Source: Lentinula raphanica
Taxonomy: Eukaryota; Basidiomycota; Agaricomycetes; Agaricales; Omphalotaceae
Length of the DNA stretch: 64,000 nucleotides
Assembly: GCA_027919835.1 (NCBI GenBank)
Contig: JANVFP010000012.1
Location: 558,001-622,000, forward strand
Direction of reading: 5' to 3'
The position numbers and the translations under genes were made by a program. The notes beneath the pieces are model-generated. The model saw only the letters and a program-made list of their open reading frames with translations, had not been told where the DNA came from and did not search any database. Below are positions 46,301 to 57,799 of this stretch, piece after piece; position 1 is the stretch's first letter, and each line of letters begins with the position of its first letter.

Positions 46301-47065
46301 TTAAAACCTTTAGCTCGAGTGCGAAGAACCGCTAGGGTTTGGGGAAGGACTCCAGTATCGACTAAGAATTTTGATTTTCGAGATCCGGAAGAAACGAAGG
46401 ACATAACCATTCCTTCTGCGGCAGCGGTAGCTTCATCAAGGAGAGAAGCGTTTGCGATATCCATAGACGTAAGTGACATGACCATTGTTTGAAAGTTGAC
46501 CAATGACTCGAGGCGACCTATATCAATTCTTGTCAATATAGATAAGGAGAGACGATTCAAAAAAGCATCGAATGACCCTGAGCAATTTCTGGCTGATACG
46601 GAGTGTACGGGGTATACCATTGTGGGTTTTCAGTAACCTGGGAAGACTCCATCAGTGGGCGAAAAAAAGATCAGAGATGATTGTGTGTACATTACGAAGA
46701 ATGACTGGTGGGACTACTGCACAGTGGTAGCCCATGCCTATGTAACTCTTATGAGGCTTGTTGAGAGCACCTAGATTCTTCGCCCTCATCAAAAGTTCCG
46801 ATTCGCTGAACGAAGGGATAGTGGAGTTGCTGATCTGCTCAGCAGTGATGCGGATTTTAGGAGGGACCGTTTCGTTCACGAAGGCGTCCATGTTTTTGTA
46901 GCCCAGATGCGAAAGCATTTTTGTTGTTTCGGCGTCATCTGGACCTATATGCCTTTCGGGAAAATCGTCTAGGGGAGAGAAAAGAGAGCTGGGACGACGA
47001 GCACTCGCGAACCTCCTGATTTGTGGCAAGGAGAGCTGCAGCAGAGTGCGACGTAGTGCCGCCAT
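43329..47065 (-). CDS. GCV2/GLYDH: Glycine dehydrogenase (decarboxylating), mitochondrial P-protein
   Basis: PLP enzyme of the glycine cleavage system in the mitochondrial matrix. Start at 47065 with a presequence ([20 protein letters not shown]). Then [63 protein letters not shown].., [99 protein letters not shown] (PLP lysine), then [30 protein letters not shown]. The C-terminus is [40 protein letters not shown], stop at 43329-43331. More than ten introns, length near 1000 residues, as usual. GLYDH is one of the genes commonly mapped around agaricomycete A loci. Confidence 0.93.
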
Positions 47066-47306
47066 TGGGCAAGAAAGATGAGAGTGTTAGCGAGACAAAA
47101 GACTCCAGCATACCACTTTTATGCACTGGAACGTAAAAAAACGATAAGGTACTCGGTGGAATCTCACGGCCTTTGCCGATCGTCCCGCCGCATACTTATC
47201 TCAAATGCCAACAAGCTGCATTGAGAAAGGCATCGAGCTCAAATGCGAGGTTTCCTCAACTACTTGAGCCAGACTTGAGCAGTTGAGCAAATAAGAAGGC
47301 AGACTT

Positions 47307-50133
47307 TTAAATAATTGACCCGTCATTACCGGTTCCATATTCATGGCGGGAAGGAGTAGCCGGCTCGGTATCTCGAATCAGACCAAGGATATCCCAAGGA
47401 TGAGCAGCATCTGGTTGAAACGCAAGAATTGTAGGATTATACTCTGTAGTTGATCTATGAAATTCCTCCAAACGCGTCAAACGCGTCACCAACGTCCATA
47501 CACTCGGACGTACAGTAAAAAGGTATTTTGGCGCCCATGAGTAGAGGATAAAAAATTTTTCATCTCACGGGATTCCGAGCCTCCGTCTGCCTCCGTCCAA
47601 GACTCAAATCTTCTCCGAATGAATTTTATCTAATATCTTGCTAATATCTTATCGTTCATATGAAGACAACCATGCAAGAATATCTGCACTCCCGTATTTC
47701 GCAAATCCAAATATCTCATTCGAACGTTTTCTGTAGATCGCAGCTGTAAGTACTATGTAGCGCATTCATTCAAGGATCGCTCCCACTCACGGTAAAACAA
47801 TATGCTGAGCCTCTGTAACTCCATATAAACCATCCCGGTCAATTTCACGGGCAACAGTTTGCATTGCTTGAGTTGCCGATATTTTCCCAACAAGTGCAAT
47901 CTTTGTTTTGTAATGCCCGACGGTTTCCAACATCGAGGTAAGCAGCTGGGACGGCGCCTTTGTCTGTGGTTCCGGGATAGACACGGACGACGACAGTGCT
48001 AGCGTTCGAAGAAGGCCAGCCTGCTTTTGTATAATTTCATACCCATGAACAAGCTCGTACTAAAGAGATGCACTAATCAGCATCGCCTTATGACAAGTTA
48101 AAGTACATCTTACGATGAGCTCGTGGATTGCGTGAGGAGAAGGAAGAAAAGACGAGCATCCACTCAGACAGATGTTCAGCAGCACGATCGTCTATGGATA
48201 AACTGAACACGAGGATACGTGAGGGACATACAACCTCACCTCCTGTACTAGCTTTTCCACACCGCCAGTAGTGTATAAACCATCCAGCTTGTTGGCGAGG
48301 AATTCTAGAAGTAATAATATGCACGACCAAAGCTCCTTCCAATAATAGTCTGATTGGAAGTCAGTCGATTAGTCACTGAACGCATCATAGACAGAGCACT
48401 TACTCAGACGAATACCAGCTTCGACCAGAAAGGAAATTACATGCTGACATATCCAGACACAATGGCTGTTTTCTGTTAGCCAGCATAGGACGCGACGGAC
48501 ATGGTAGCTCACATATATGATTGAACTTCCAATCGCTTGTTGAGATTATGTCTTATCCATAACACGCAACAATCAAGTAGGGCACAAACGGGACGTTGAT
48601 CTGAAGATGGATTGGGCAGAAGGGGTTGTTTCTTCAGATAAAAATTGCATCAAGGACACACGAGAAAATGCCTTTCAACACAAGCGCACCTGTCGGCAAG
48701 TATGTACAGGATATGAAGTGGCAGGCTGCGTGAGGCTTTCCATGACTTGAGAGTTTGTGGAGAGTAGAAGTAGCCAGGTCAAACTTAGATTAGCATACGC
48801 CAAAGATCGTGGTGAAGAGGTAGAATTGGCATGGACCAGCAGATACGAAGACAGGCTCAGAGAGGTGAATAACAGTCCCGTCGAACCTGATCCATTTTTC
48901 GTCGTTAAGACCGAAGAGAAAATCGGGTTGTTGCTAAGAAGTTCATACACAGGTAGAAGCGAAACACAAGCTTCTATCGGCCTATAGAACTACTTTAAGA
49001 TGGTTCAGTCCTATGATCGTTAGTGCCCATGCTTACTGTTTGTTCGAATTTCTGGGCACGACGACAGAGTCCTTTGTCGAAGGCGGCCAATGAGTTTGAA
49101 AGCGTCCAAAAACTGAGCCTAGCGTAGACATGAGCGTGGATTGGCTGTCCTCCATATCAGCCTCCTGATATGCCCTGTCATTCGTTTGAGTGAGCATTGA
49201 GGAATTTCAAGACAGGGCTGATCTGACTTGACACAGATATCCAAGGTGTATGCTGTTGCCCGGCAGATTTTATGCATGACTACTCTATCTTCTGCTGCTT
49301 TGATGTGTTTGAAGTATAAATTCAATTCGGATGCGTCTGACCGATGGTAATTGGCAAGAATGGCCAACAACAGCGCGGCTTCCAGTGTGTATTGCTCCAA
49401 GGAAGAAATGAACTAGACCTGTCAATTGAAGGTTTTTGAGTGTAGGGAAAGACCAAGAGCAGCTTACATGAGTGATTGAAGGGTACATGTCTATTCTCAG
49501 AAAATATGCACCCGGGCTCATCTGTCCAATGCCGCATATGAAAATCAGTGCCAGTTGAGCAGCGAGGTGCCTATTCATCGCTATAGCGAATGTCAATGCC
49601 TGTACCTCGCCGCGACATGAGAGGTTCAATGGTCAATCAATACCTGGAATATTATCATCCTTCAGATGTACATCCACTAAGGACGTGAGAGACATGAATA
49701 ATCCATCGCTCTCTTTGGCACCACCGGAGAGTATCTGTATCACTTCCCAGCCAGTTGGATTCTTGGAGAGAATTGACTTGATGAGGATGCAAAGGGATTG
49801 CAAGGCATGTATAGCTTTCGTAGTTTGCGTACTCCGGGCCCAGTATATGTACGAGGAGAACAGGGAGTTGAATACGGGCTACTGGATACACGTCATCAGC
49901 TTGATCATAACAGGCAGATTCAAAGCTTGGCGGCGCACCTTCAAATTACCGTAACATTGCTCTTTTGTTAGACGTTGCAGTTTTTGCTCCAATAATGTGC
50001 GATCGACGTCGAGTTCCAGCAAATCTGAGTAAAACTTGTTCGTATCCCCCTTGGGATCGATTTGTTGTGGAAGCAGCCCTTGAAACAGCCTAGAGTAGAT
50101 CGCGTCGAATTTTGTGGTAACCAGAAGATTCAT
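47307..50133 (-). CDS. ARMH3-like (DUF1741) armadillo-helical protein
   Basis: Multi-exon gene, not fully resolved. First clear exon: MNLLVTTKFDAIYSRLFQG..TNKFYSDLLELDVDRTLLEQ. Next exon: PVFNSLFSSYIYWARSTQTTKAIHALQSLC..SILSKNPTGWEVIQILSGGAKESD. A later exon: LALIFICGIGQMSPGAYFLR. The last exon: TRLTRLEEFHRSTTEYNPTI ending at 47307. Together these resemble the DUF1741/C10orf76 family (human ARMH3), a cytosolic helical-repeat protein that binds GBF1 and PI4KB at the Golgi. Upstream coding sequence without Met precedes 50133, so an additional 5' exon or non-AUG context is possible. Identification is from remembered family patterns, moderately sure. Confidence 0.6.
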
Positions 50134-50400
50134 GGACCAGCTTGCGCTATCTTGAACAGCTTCGGAGTAGCTTGTAGTGGTATCGGAAATACCCAGAATT
50201 CGAATGTGACTGATGTGACCTGGACTCTACACCCAGCTACACCCGAGGTAACAGCTGGTGACACAAAAGGCGTTAAGAGGTAGTAGATACTGCGAGAACG
50301 TTTGATATTAAATCATATGAACGGGCTTTCGTGACTCGTCCTTTTGTAGATTATACAGAGCGTGCAATGCCAAAAAAAAACTGAGATCATACTGTGATAG

Positions 50401-51739
50401 TTATCTATCAACATCTGGTCTACCACTGTCTCCGTCCACCGAGTCTGCACTAGCTTTTGACAGGTGATCTTCATTGGTAGCGGCTGCTTTTTCCGGTCGG
50501 GGAGAAGCGACAGCAGGAGGAGGGCGGGGGGTATGAGCTGAAACAGGTGCAGCTGATTGAGGAGACGAATTCGTATGGGCAAGTCGTTGATCAAGGGCCT
50601 GCAAGGCCATTGCACTGCAAGAACATGTATGGATATGAATGACTCGAGAAATGAAGAATGTATGCTGACCGTCGCCTTTCAGCCTCTGCACGCGCACTTC
50701 CAGGTGTGGTATTGAATCCACTTTCTACGTCTCCACCATGAGAGGGTATGAGGTGAAACTTGTTCGCCCATTTGTAGACGAAATTGCCGCCTGGGCCCAG
50801 AACAACACTAACGGAGGTGTGAGTTGAAAGATACTTGTGCGGGTTTTAGACACCTACTGGGTAAATGGAGGAAACCACGACACTAGAGAAAAGGTTTCGC
50901 TTCGATCCCCATAAGTTTGACCGCCTCCGACAGTATCATTGGAATTCTTCTTATAGAAGCGGAGGTATATCCAACTAACGAACCAGCCGAATTGGATAAT
51001 AATCCAAGGAGATTGAAACCCTAGGATAGTCATTACAGTTGATAGAGTGAGATATATCATAGGAAGGCTCTGGAAGTTCCCTCAACGACATACGGCCAAC
51101 TTGAAAGAATTACGTTACCTTGACGCGCATCTTCAGGAAACCCAGAAATTGAACCTGATGTTCAGGTATGAGTTGTGTGAAAGCAACTAGTACGCCAATC
51201 TGCAACGACATTTGGCCATGATAGTTCATGCCGTATCTGTGTGGAGATTAATTTCAGGTGGATCCTCTGAAGAAATTGTGATACACACAAGAATAGATCT
51301 GCATTGCTAGTTGCAACGAATTCTATCCAGTTGAATCCGAATGCAATGATGTTTGAGACGCAGACAGTCGCGACTATAAATTTGAAGGTTTCTAGACTTC
51401 CCCACAATCGTTCTAAGTATCTCAAGGTCGGAGGTATCGTAATTATAGTTATTACAAGCTATGAACGAAAATTTTTGAGGAAGAGGTAAGATTCAATCAG
51501 AAAGATTTGAGACGCACCTCCCATATAGTCTCTTCTACGAGTGCTGATGTTACAAACGTCCAGGGATAGAACAAGCTCGAGCCTGGCACAAGAACAAGGT
51601 ACGGAAACAGCTTTGTGCGGTCAGAATTCCATTGCAGCCATGCATGAACCAGAGAAACGATAACGGTGGCCAAAGTGAAATAACGTGTCACAGTCGGTAT
51701 AGAGGCCAAGAAGGTTATTGGCGATTGCAGTACGGCCAT
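50401..51739 (-). CDS. TMEM115-like Golgi membrane protein (DUF1751)
   Basis: Start at 51739: MAVLQSPITFLASIPTVTRY, then a membrane helix (FTLATVIVSLVHAWLQW), YLVLVPGSSLFYPWTFVTSA and LVEETIWE. Next exon: PPTLRYLERLWGSLETFKFI, VATVCVSNIIAFGFNWIEFV. Then QMSLQIGVLVAFTQLIPEHQ, MIYLTLSTVMTILGFQSPWI and IIQFGWFVSWIYLRFYKKN. A soluble C-terminal tail contains SHGGDVESGFNTTPGSARAE and a Pro/Ala/Ser-rich end, stop at 50401. This is the DUF1751 (TMEM115) family, a rhomboid-fold Golgi protein implicated in retrograde transport. About 370 residues. Divergent from FAM32A with a very short shared promoter. Confidence 0.85.
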
Positions 51740-51875
51740 TGTAACCTAGTTGAACGACTGGTGGAAGAAAGGAAGACGACGCCTGGTGGCCAAATAGCAC
51801 AGCAGATCAATTGACTTACGTGAGCTCAGCTGATGCATGTTCATGCCAAAATCGTGGCTTTCCTCACAACTTCCA
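51740..51875. promoter_or_regulatory. 136-bp bidirectional promoter, TMEM115 / FAM32A
   Basis: Only 136 bases separate the divergent start codons. No TATA box. Confidence 0.5.
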
Positions 51876-52430
51876 TGTCGAATGCATACGATGTTCGGCC
51901 TGCAGGTTCCCTGAAACTCAAAGGCACTGTCCATGATGGTGGAATCGTCAAGAAGCTAGTAATCTCATCTCAATCTATCCATATTACTGATAACGGTTAC
52001 AGAAAGAAGAAAAAATCCAAGGGGTCAAATTCTACTTCAAGCTCTGAAAAGGCTCGTGAACGTGAGCGGGTAAAGGAATTATTGCTACAAGATGATGTCG
52101 ATGTGTCGACACCGGGAGGTAGTGGAAGAAACTCTCCCGCCGCAGGTAGTAGCAAATCATCGAAGACTGAAGCGGAGCGCCGGTTCGAAGAGGTACAGAA
52201 GCAAAGGGTGCGCTTCAATCTATATCCCCTGATATGCTACGGCTTATATGTTGTCATATAGCTCGCTCAGCGTGTAGCCAAATTAGCCAACAAAACTCAC
52301 AAAGATCGGGTGAACGAGTTTAATTCACATCTTGAATCTCTCTCAGAACACCATGACATTCCTAAAGTGCGCATGTTTGTTTTTCAGATGTACCTATTAA
52401 TCATCCGTGCTGCAGGTTGGACCAGGATAA
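51876..52430 (+). CDS. FAM32A-like (DUF1754) protein
   Basis: ATG at 51876: MSNAYDVRPAGSLKLKGTVH, basic KKKKSKG tract, then a charged helix (SSKTEAERRFEEVQKQR). An intron (GTGCGC..CATATAG) leads to LAQRVAKLANKTHKDRVNEF, NSHLESLSEHHDIPK, and after a last intron VGPG with TAA at 52428-52430. The GSLKLKG start, Lys tract and HxDRVxxFNxxL..L.EHxDIPKVGPG end define the FAM32A family, which in human is a spliceosomal C-complex factor that aids exon ligation. A stretch LVISSQSIHITDNGYR between the Lys tracts looks intron-like (GTAATC..TTACAG) but must be read through to keep frame. About 140 residues. Confidence 0.85.
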
Positions 52431-52684
52431 GACCTCACGGGTTGGTTTGATTTGGCAATATGCAGCGCAGTTGCCTGGAGAGGAGATAAACTTGGGCTGC
52501 CTTTGACTAGTGGAATGATTATCCTTGCCTTTGTATTCGACCCATTGTAGTTCTGAAATATTTCTTCCATCCGAATTTCGCACGAACGAGATATCCCTGG
52601 ATCGCGCGTGACATGAGTGACGCCTCTCTTTCCTCTTCACCTCCATCAACGTTTTGAGATACTTTCTTCTATCCGCTGAAAGCT

Positions 52685-54797
52685 ATGGCAACGGCTCCTA
52701 GAGGCCATGTCTGTCCACCTTCAAATGCAACACATCCTTCTGACCGCTGGGAAACCCTCTTCATCTATTCTTTCATTTGCAAATTTACCAATCTTCGAGG
52801 AAAGGTAGAAGGACTTGAAACACCAATGGAGTAGGTTCCTATCCGGCACCGTATTCTGATGGTCCATACTCATATACTGTTGGGAATGCCCATCGCAGCT
52901 TCGAAAATGCGCTTCTACTACGGGAACCCAACGTGATAGTAACTGAAATCCTCACCCGCTTCATCTTGAATCTTCGCCCTCAGTCGCGTAATCTCAGGTA
53001 GGATTGTCGACTCTACTTGGAACGCGTTTATTGAGGCTATTTGTGGGTCGTTAGTAAGGATCAAATTTCCAGCACTGTGGCTTCAGTATTGGGCGACTAT
53101 TTCAAAACTCCGGAAAGGACCGTATTCTGGGACGATAAATTGCGTAAAAATGTGGATCCGTTTCCAACTCTTGCAGAGGGTTTCTTTGCAGCTGATTGGG
53201 ACTTCAAAGTACGTGTTTTGCGCGTGAACAGTGTCGTTACGCATGCTAACACCACATTTCGCTCAGCTCAAGATATTGCGACAACTCGTAGAATTGCAGC
53301 TGTCCCATGGTGCAGACATCAAAGCCAAGATTGATCGTGCTTGGGGTGCGAATGTCAACAAGAACAAGAAGAAAGACCCAGCGACTGCTCCCCCGGACCC
53401 CTCAGACCCGGACAGTAAAGTAAATCTACAAATGCTACCTCTGGGACAGGACTCCGAACGCAAACGTTACTGGATTGCAGACAGTGCGTACGTTTTTCTT
53501 GGATCAATGGACGCGTATTTGCGCGTATTTGCAGGGCTGTTCACTCAGATTCATTTTGCGGATACCGCCGTGTGACGTATTAACTGAACCTTGCCTTTAG
53601 AATCTCCTCGTGTATATGTTTCTACCAATCCTTGGAAAATTACTGCAACCTTCCAGAGCGTATCCTCAACCCGCGAAGAGTATACTACACTCATCGAACA
53701 TCTGAAACAGAATGCGCCACCACCTGCTAGCGCGAAGGGGAAAGCCAAAAAATGGTCAAAGCCAGAGGCTTCACATCATGCCTTGGTCGAAGCATTGGAA
53801 ACAAGACTGGACACAATCGACGCGGAGATAGCCGTCAGTGAAGAGCGATTGATATGATTCGTTCTTGACTGAAATGATTTCTCACATAGCGAGTTGCCAA
53901 AGTGCAAAGAAAGCTCGAGCAACGCAAGCTTCTGATGGCGCAAGCTGAGCTCAGACAAACTCGAACACGCCGACGAACCAGGAAACCAGATTATGTGTAC
54001 AACAATGGTGCAGAGAGTGAGGTTAGCAGTATAAGAAGAGATTTCCAATTCCGTGATGTGTTAACCTAGTCTTATAGGACGATGGTGATGACTACACTTA
54101 CCAAGAAGATGAGGGCTATGAAGAAGAGGATCTCGCTGACTACGGTCAAGACAGTGGCTCGCGGCGTTCTTCACGCCGAAATCAATCGCAAACAGTCTTT
54201 GAAGGCCAACGGCGCTCTTCTCGTTCAGCGGTGGTCAATGCGAATGGTAAACGAGAGGCAGAACAAGACAAGTGGAAGAATTGGCGTGGAGAGCGACGCT
54301 CGGCTCGCCTTGGTGCCCCAGAGGAAATTCTGTTGGATTATGTTCCTCCTACGAAACGTGCTCGCACAGAGGACAGTGCAGTCAGCACGAATTCTTCTGA
54401 AGCTGATCCTTTGCCCTCGAATGGCAGTCAATCAATCAGACTCAAAACCACTGGCGCCGCAGCTCTCAAACCCACTGAATTTGCAGCAGAGCAGATTGTG
54501 GGTAAGAAGAAGTCCAAATATTGGGTTTACGCAGTCGAGCCCATCCCTGGAGTCGTTCCTGATTCAACATCCAGTGGTCTTACGAACGGCATTGATGATG
54601 GAAATGTGTTGACTACGATGCCTTCAGCAAATAGCGGTCCAATGGATTTAGACCCTCCAAACAATCACAGTCTTTCTCCTCCTAGTCATGGTACAAATGT
54701 TGACTCTGGGGTCGATATACCAGCCTCTCCTTCACCAAAAGCTCAAGCCGAACCAGATGGAAGCATGACCAGAAGCCTTTCCCCGCTCTCGCCGTGA
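52685..54797 (+). CDS. DDT/WHIM-domain chromatin protein
   Basis: ATG at 52685: MATAPRGHVCPPSNATHPSD, then DDT-domain sequence RWETLFIYSFICKFTNLRGK and, after an intron, FENALLLREPNVIVTEILTR. WHIM motifs follow: LAEGFFAADWDFKLKILRQLV, ELQLSHGADIKAKID, LQMLPLGQDSERKRYWIAD, SPRVYVSTNPWKITATFQSV. A coiled region (AKVQRKLEQRKLLMAQAELR) and basic RTRRRTRKPDYVYNN lead to acidic YTYQEDEGYEEEDLADYGQD, then RSSRRN/RRSARLGAPEEIL. The C-terminus is Ser/Pro-rich, stop at 54795-54797. About 570 residues with six to seven introns. DDT plus WHIM domains occur in ISWI-type remodelling partners, so a nuclear role is likely. Confidence 0.8.
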
Positions 54798-55122
54798 CTT
54801 GCACCCTCACGATTGCATATACCTTTACAAACTATTCAAGTTGCGCATCAAGACTACCGTATATTCAATGCCAAATCGTACCTGTAATATAGAAACCCCT
54901 ACTAGTACTGATCCAGCTACGATACATAATCTCACATTCACAAGTAGATCTCTTGTCTCTTCGAGTGGTGCATTATTCAAGCGTGAACGTTTGAACCTCG
55001 GGTACTTACCTGGGGCAAGAGGGGGTTGGTCCATTGGTCTCGGCGATTCCGTGCACGTGCAGATAAAATTCCAGACTTAGTCGTCAACTTCATGATCATC
55101 ATTCTCCCTCTTTTCCTCTTTG

Positions 55123-57608
55123 ATGCTCAGAACTGCCATAAGGAATGCTCGTCCTGAACGCCCCTTGAGGATACCCAAAATCCCAACATGTTTATCAGCA
55201 AAGCATGCGTCCCGGCCACCAGGAGCGCGGCGGTCTGCTGTCACCCAAGCTGCACCGACAATTCCAGCATCTGCAGACGATAGAGCTTTAATCACTCTAT
55301 TCGATCAGCCCAAGGGCGGACCCTCCTCTTCATCATGGTCGCACACCGGCCTTTTTGGACACCCCTCATTAACGCATCCAAGAGCACTCATATCACTTAC
55401 CAATGCGACTTTACTCCGAGCGCAGAAGCTTACGGACCGTATTCTTCGAGCCCGGGAATCTCGCGACGAGCTGCTCAAGGTTGTCAAGAATCTCGATCGG
55501 CTCAGTGACCTGCTATGTGGTGTAATAGATCTATCGGAGCTCGTCCGAAATGCACATCCTGATCGTGTTTGGGTGGACGCTGCTAACCACGCATACGAAG
55601 CTTTATGTGAGTTCATGAATGTTTTAAATACACATGTTGGGCTGTATGAGGTATGTCAAGTGTTTGTTCTACACGACTTAGTATTCAAGTTCATCACATA
55701 CAGGTTTTGAATGCTGTTTTATCTGACAAGGACATCATGGATACCATAGGACCTGAAGCCATACAAACAGCCTTGATATTCTGGCGAGACTTTGAGAAGT
55801 CCGCCATTGATCTGCCTCCCGAACACAGAGAGAGATTTGTCGCTCTTTCAACTGAAATACTCGTGCTTGGTCGAGAATTCCAACGAGGTGTCGTCACACC
55901 TCGTCCCCCTGTATCAATTAAACCCGAGGAGCTATCAGGTCTGAAAGATCAGGGCATGGGTGTCCGATTGAAGCTTCAGGCAAGGTTCACCAATCGCGAC
56001 CTTCTAGTATATCCGGGTTCATTGCAAGCTCAAATGATCATGCGCGCAGCACCAGACGAAGAGCCCAGACGAAAGCTCTATGTTGCCACAAATTCCAGCA
56101 CCTCCGAACAGGTTGAGATCCTGGAAACAATGCTCAAAAAACGCGCGGAATTGTCCCAATTAGTTGGCTCCAAGAGTTTCGCACATTTGACCCTCGACGA
56201 TAAAATGGCAAAGTCCCCAGGTGATTCAAGCACATTCTATATCTGCTTATGACTCATGGCTTCTAGAAAACGTCAATCATTTCCTCAACGCCCTTATGGA
56301 TCACACCGCTCCAGCAGTCAAAGGCGCGTTGCGTTCCTTGAGCATTCGAAAGCAAGAACATCTCAATACCCCTCCCTTTCCCATTATACAAGCCTGGGAT
56401 AGAGATTTTTACTGCCCGCCTGAACCTCCTGCCCCTCCCATCTCTCTACCTCCTTTGACCCTAGGAACGGTATTCATGGCATTGTCCAGATTATTCCGAC
56501 ATTTATACGGAATCAGTCTCCGACCTGTACATGCTGTCTCTGGAGAGGTCTGGCACACAGACGTACAAAAACTCGAAGTTGTCGATGAAACGCAGGGTGT
56601 CATCGGTTGGATCTATGCAGACCTTTTCGCAAGGAAAGGAAAGCCGGGCGGTGCAGCCCATTATACAGTACGTTGTTCGCGTCGTACAGACGACGACGAC
56701 GATACTGGAGATTACCTCGAGGAAGTGCTAGATCTTCAGAATATTCAAGAATCGATCGAATTTGAAGCTGTTAAAAGACATCGCCTTCCTCGACAGGAAG
56801 GCGTTTACCAGCTCCCGCTCGTGGTTCTATTATGCGAGTTTGCGCGGCCTACGTTAACAAAAGGCGCCACTGTCCTGCAATGGCATGAAGTCAATACCCT
56901 GTTCCACGAAATGGGACACGCTATGCATTGTCAGTAAGCGCGGATCGTCCTGTCTCTTCATTGAGCTGAACCTTTGCAGCTATGATAGGGCGAACGGAAT
57001 ATCAGAATGTAGCGGGTACCCGTTGCGCCACCGATTTTGTCGAGCTTCCATCAATTTTAATGGAGCATTTTCTGAACTCCCCGACCGTCCTCTCATTATT
57101 CAATCCCGATTCCACATCTTCCTCAGCTCGATCCCCGAACCATCATATTGACCCTTGCCATGCCATAGACACGTACCAACAAATTCTTCTAGCCGCTCTT
57201 GATCAGATCTACCACTCACCAACTGTCCTTGACCCCAACTTCGATTCCACCTCGGAATATGCAAAGTTGCAGAACACGCGCGGGATGATTCCTTATGTTG
57301 CTGGGACGTCGTTCCAAACTCAATTCGGACATCTGTTCGGCTATGGTGCCACTTATTATTCTTACCTCCTAGACCGTGCTATTGCTTCACGCGTCTGGGG
57401 CAATGTCTTCTCCAAAGACCCTCTTAGTCGTCAACTGGGAGAAAGATACAAGGATGAAATTTTGCGGTATGGTGGGGGTCGGGATCCTTGGAAAATGGTG
57501 TCAGCCATCTTATCCTCACCCGAATTAGAGAGTGGTGATGCTCACGCTATGCGTATTGTGGGACATTGGCGTATTGAGGACGAAGTGGGACTTCCCGGGA
57601 GGCATTAA
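55123..57608 (+). CDS. MIP/OCT1: Mitochondrial intermediate peptidase
   Basis: M3-family zinc peptidase that trims octapeptides from imported matrix proteins. ATG at 55123 opens a presequence ([20 protein letters not shown]), then [40 protein letters not shown], and after an intron [33 protein letters not shown] and [20 protein letters not shown] follow. An intron at [13 protein letters not shown] leads to [32 protein letters not shown] and [16 protein letters not shown]. The zinc motif is [10 protein letters not shown] (HExxH). The donor right after it is GTCAGT, which gives [20 protein letters not shown] and [12 protein letters not shown]. The C-terminus is [21 protein letters not shown]. 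About 770 residues. This is the classical flanking marker of the A mating-type locus. Confidence 0.95.
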
Positions 57609-57799
57609 CAATTTTACGCGCTGATTATTCCCAGTAGAATCCTTGAATTAATCTATACATAAGCACTGATCTAGAGTTGTAGGTGGCAATCATACATTCA
57701 GGCTGGTTGTGTCGAATATCTGCTGCGAATGATATGGTCAAGAATACGGTACACAATACCAACGTAAATTTCAATCAAAGGTCCGCGTTTCGAGAGTTC

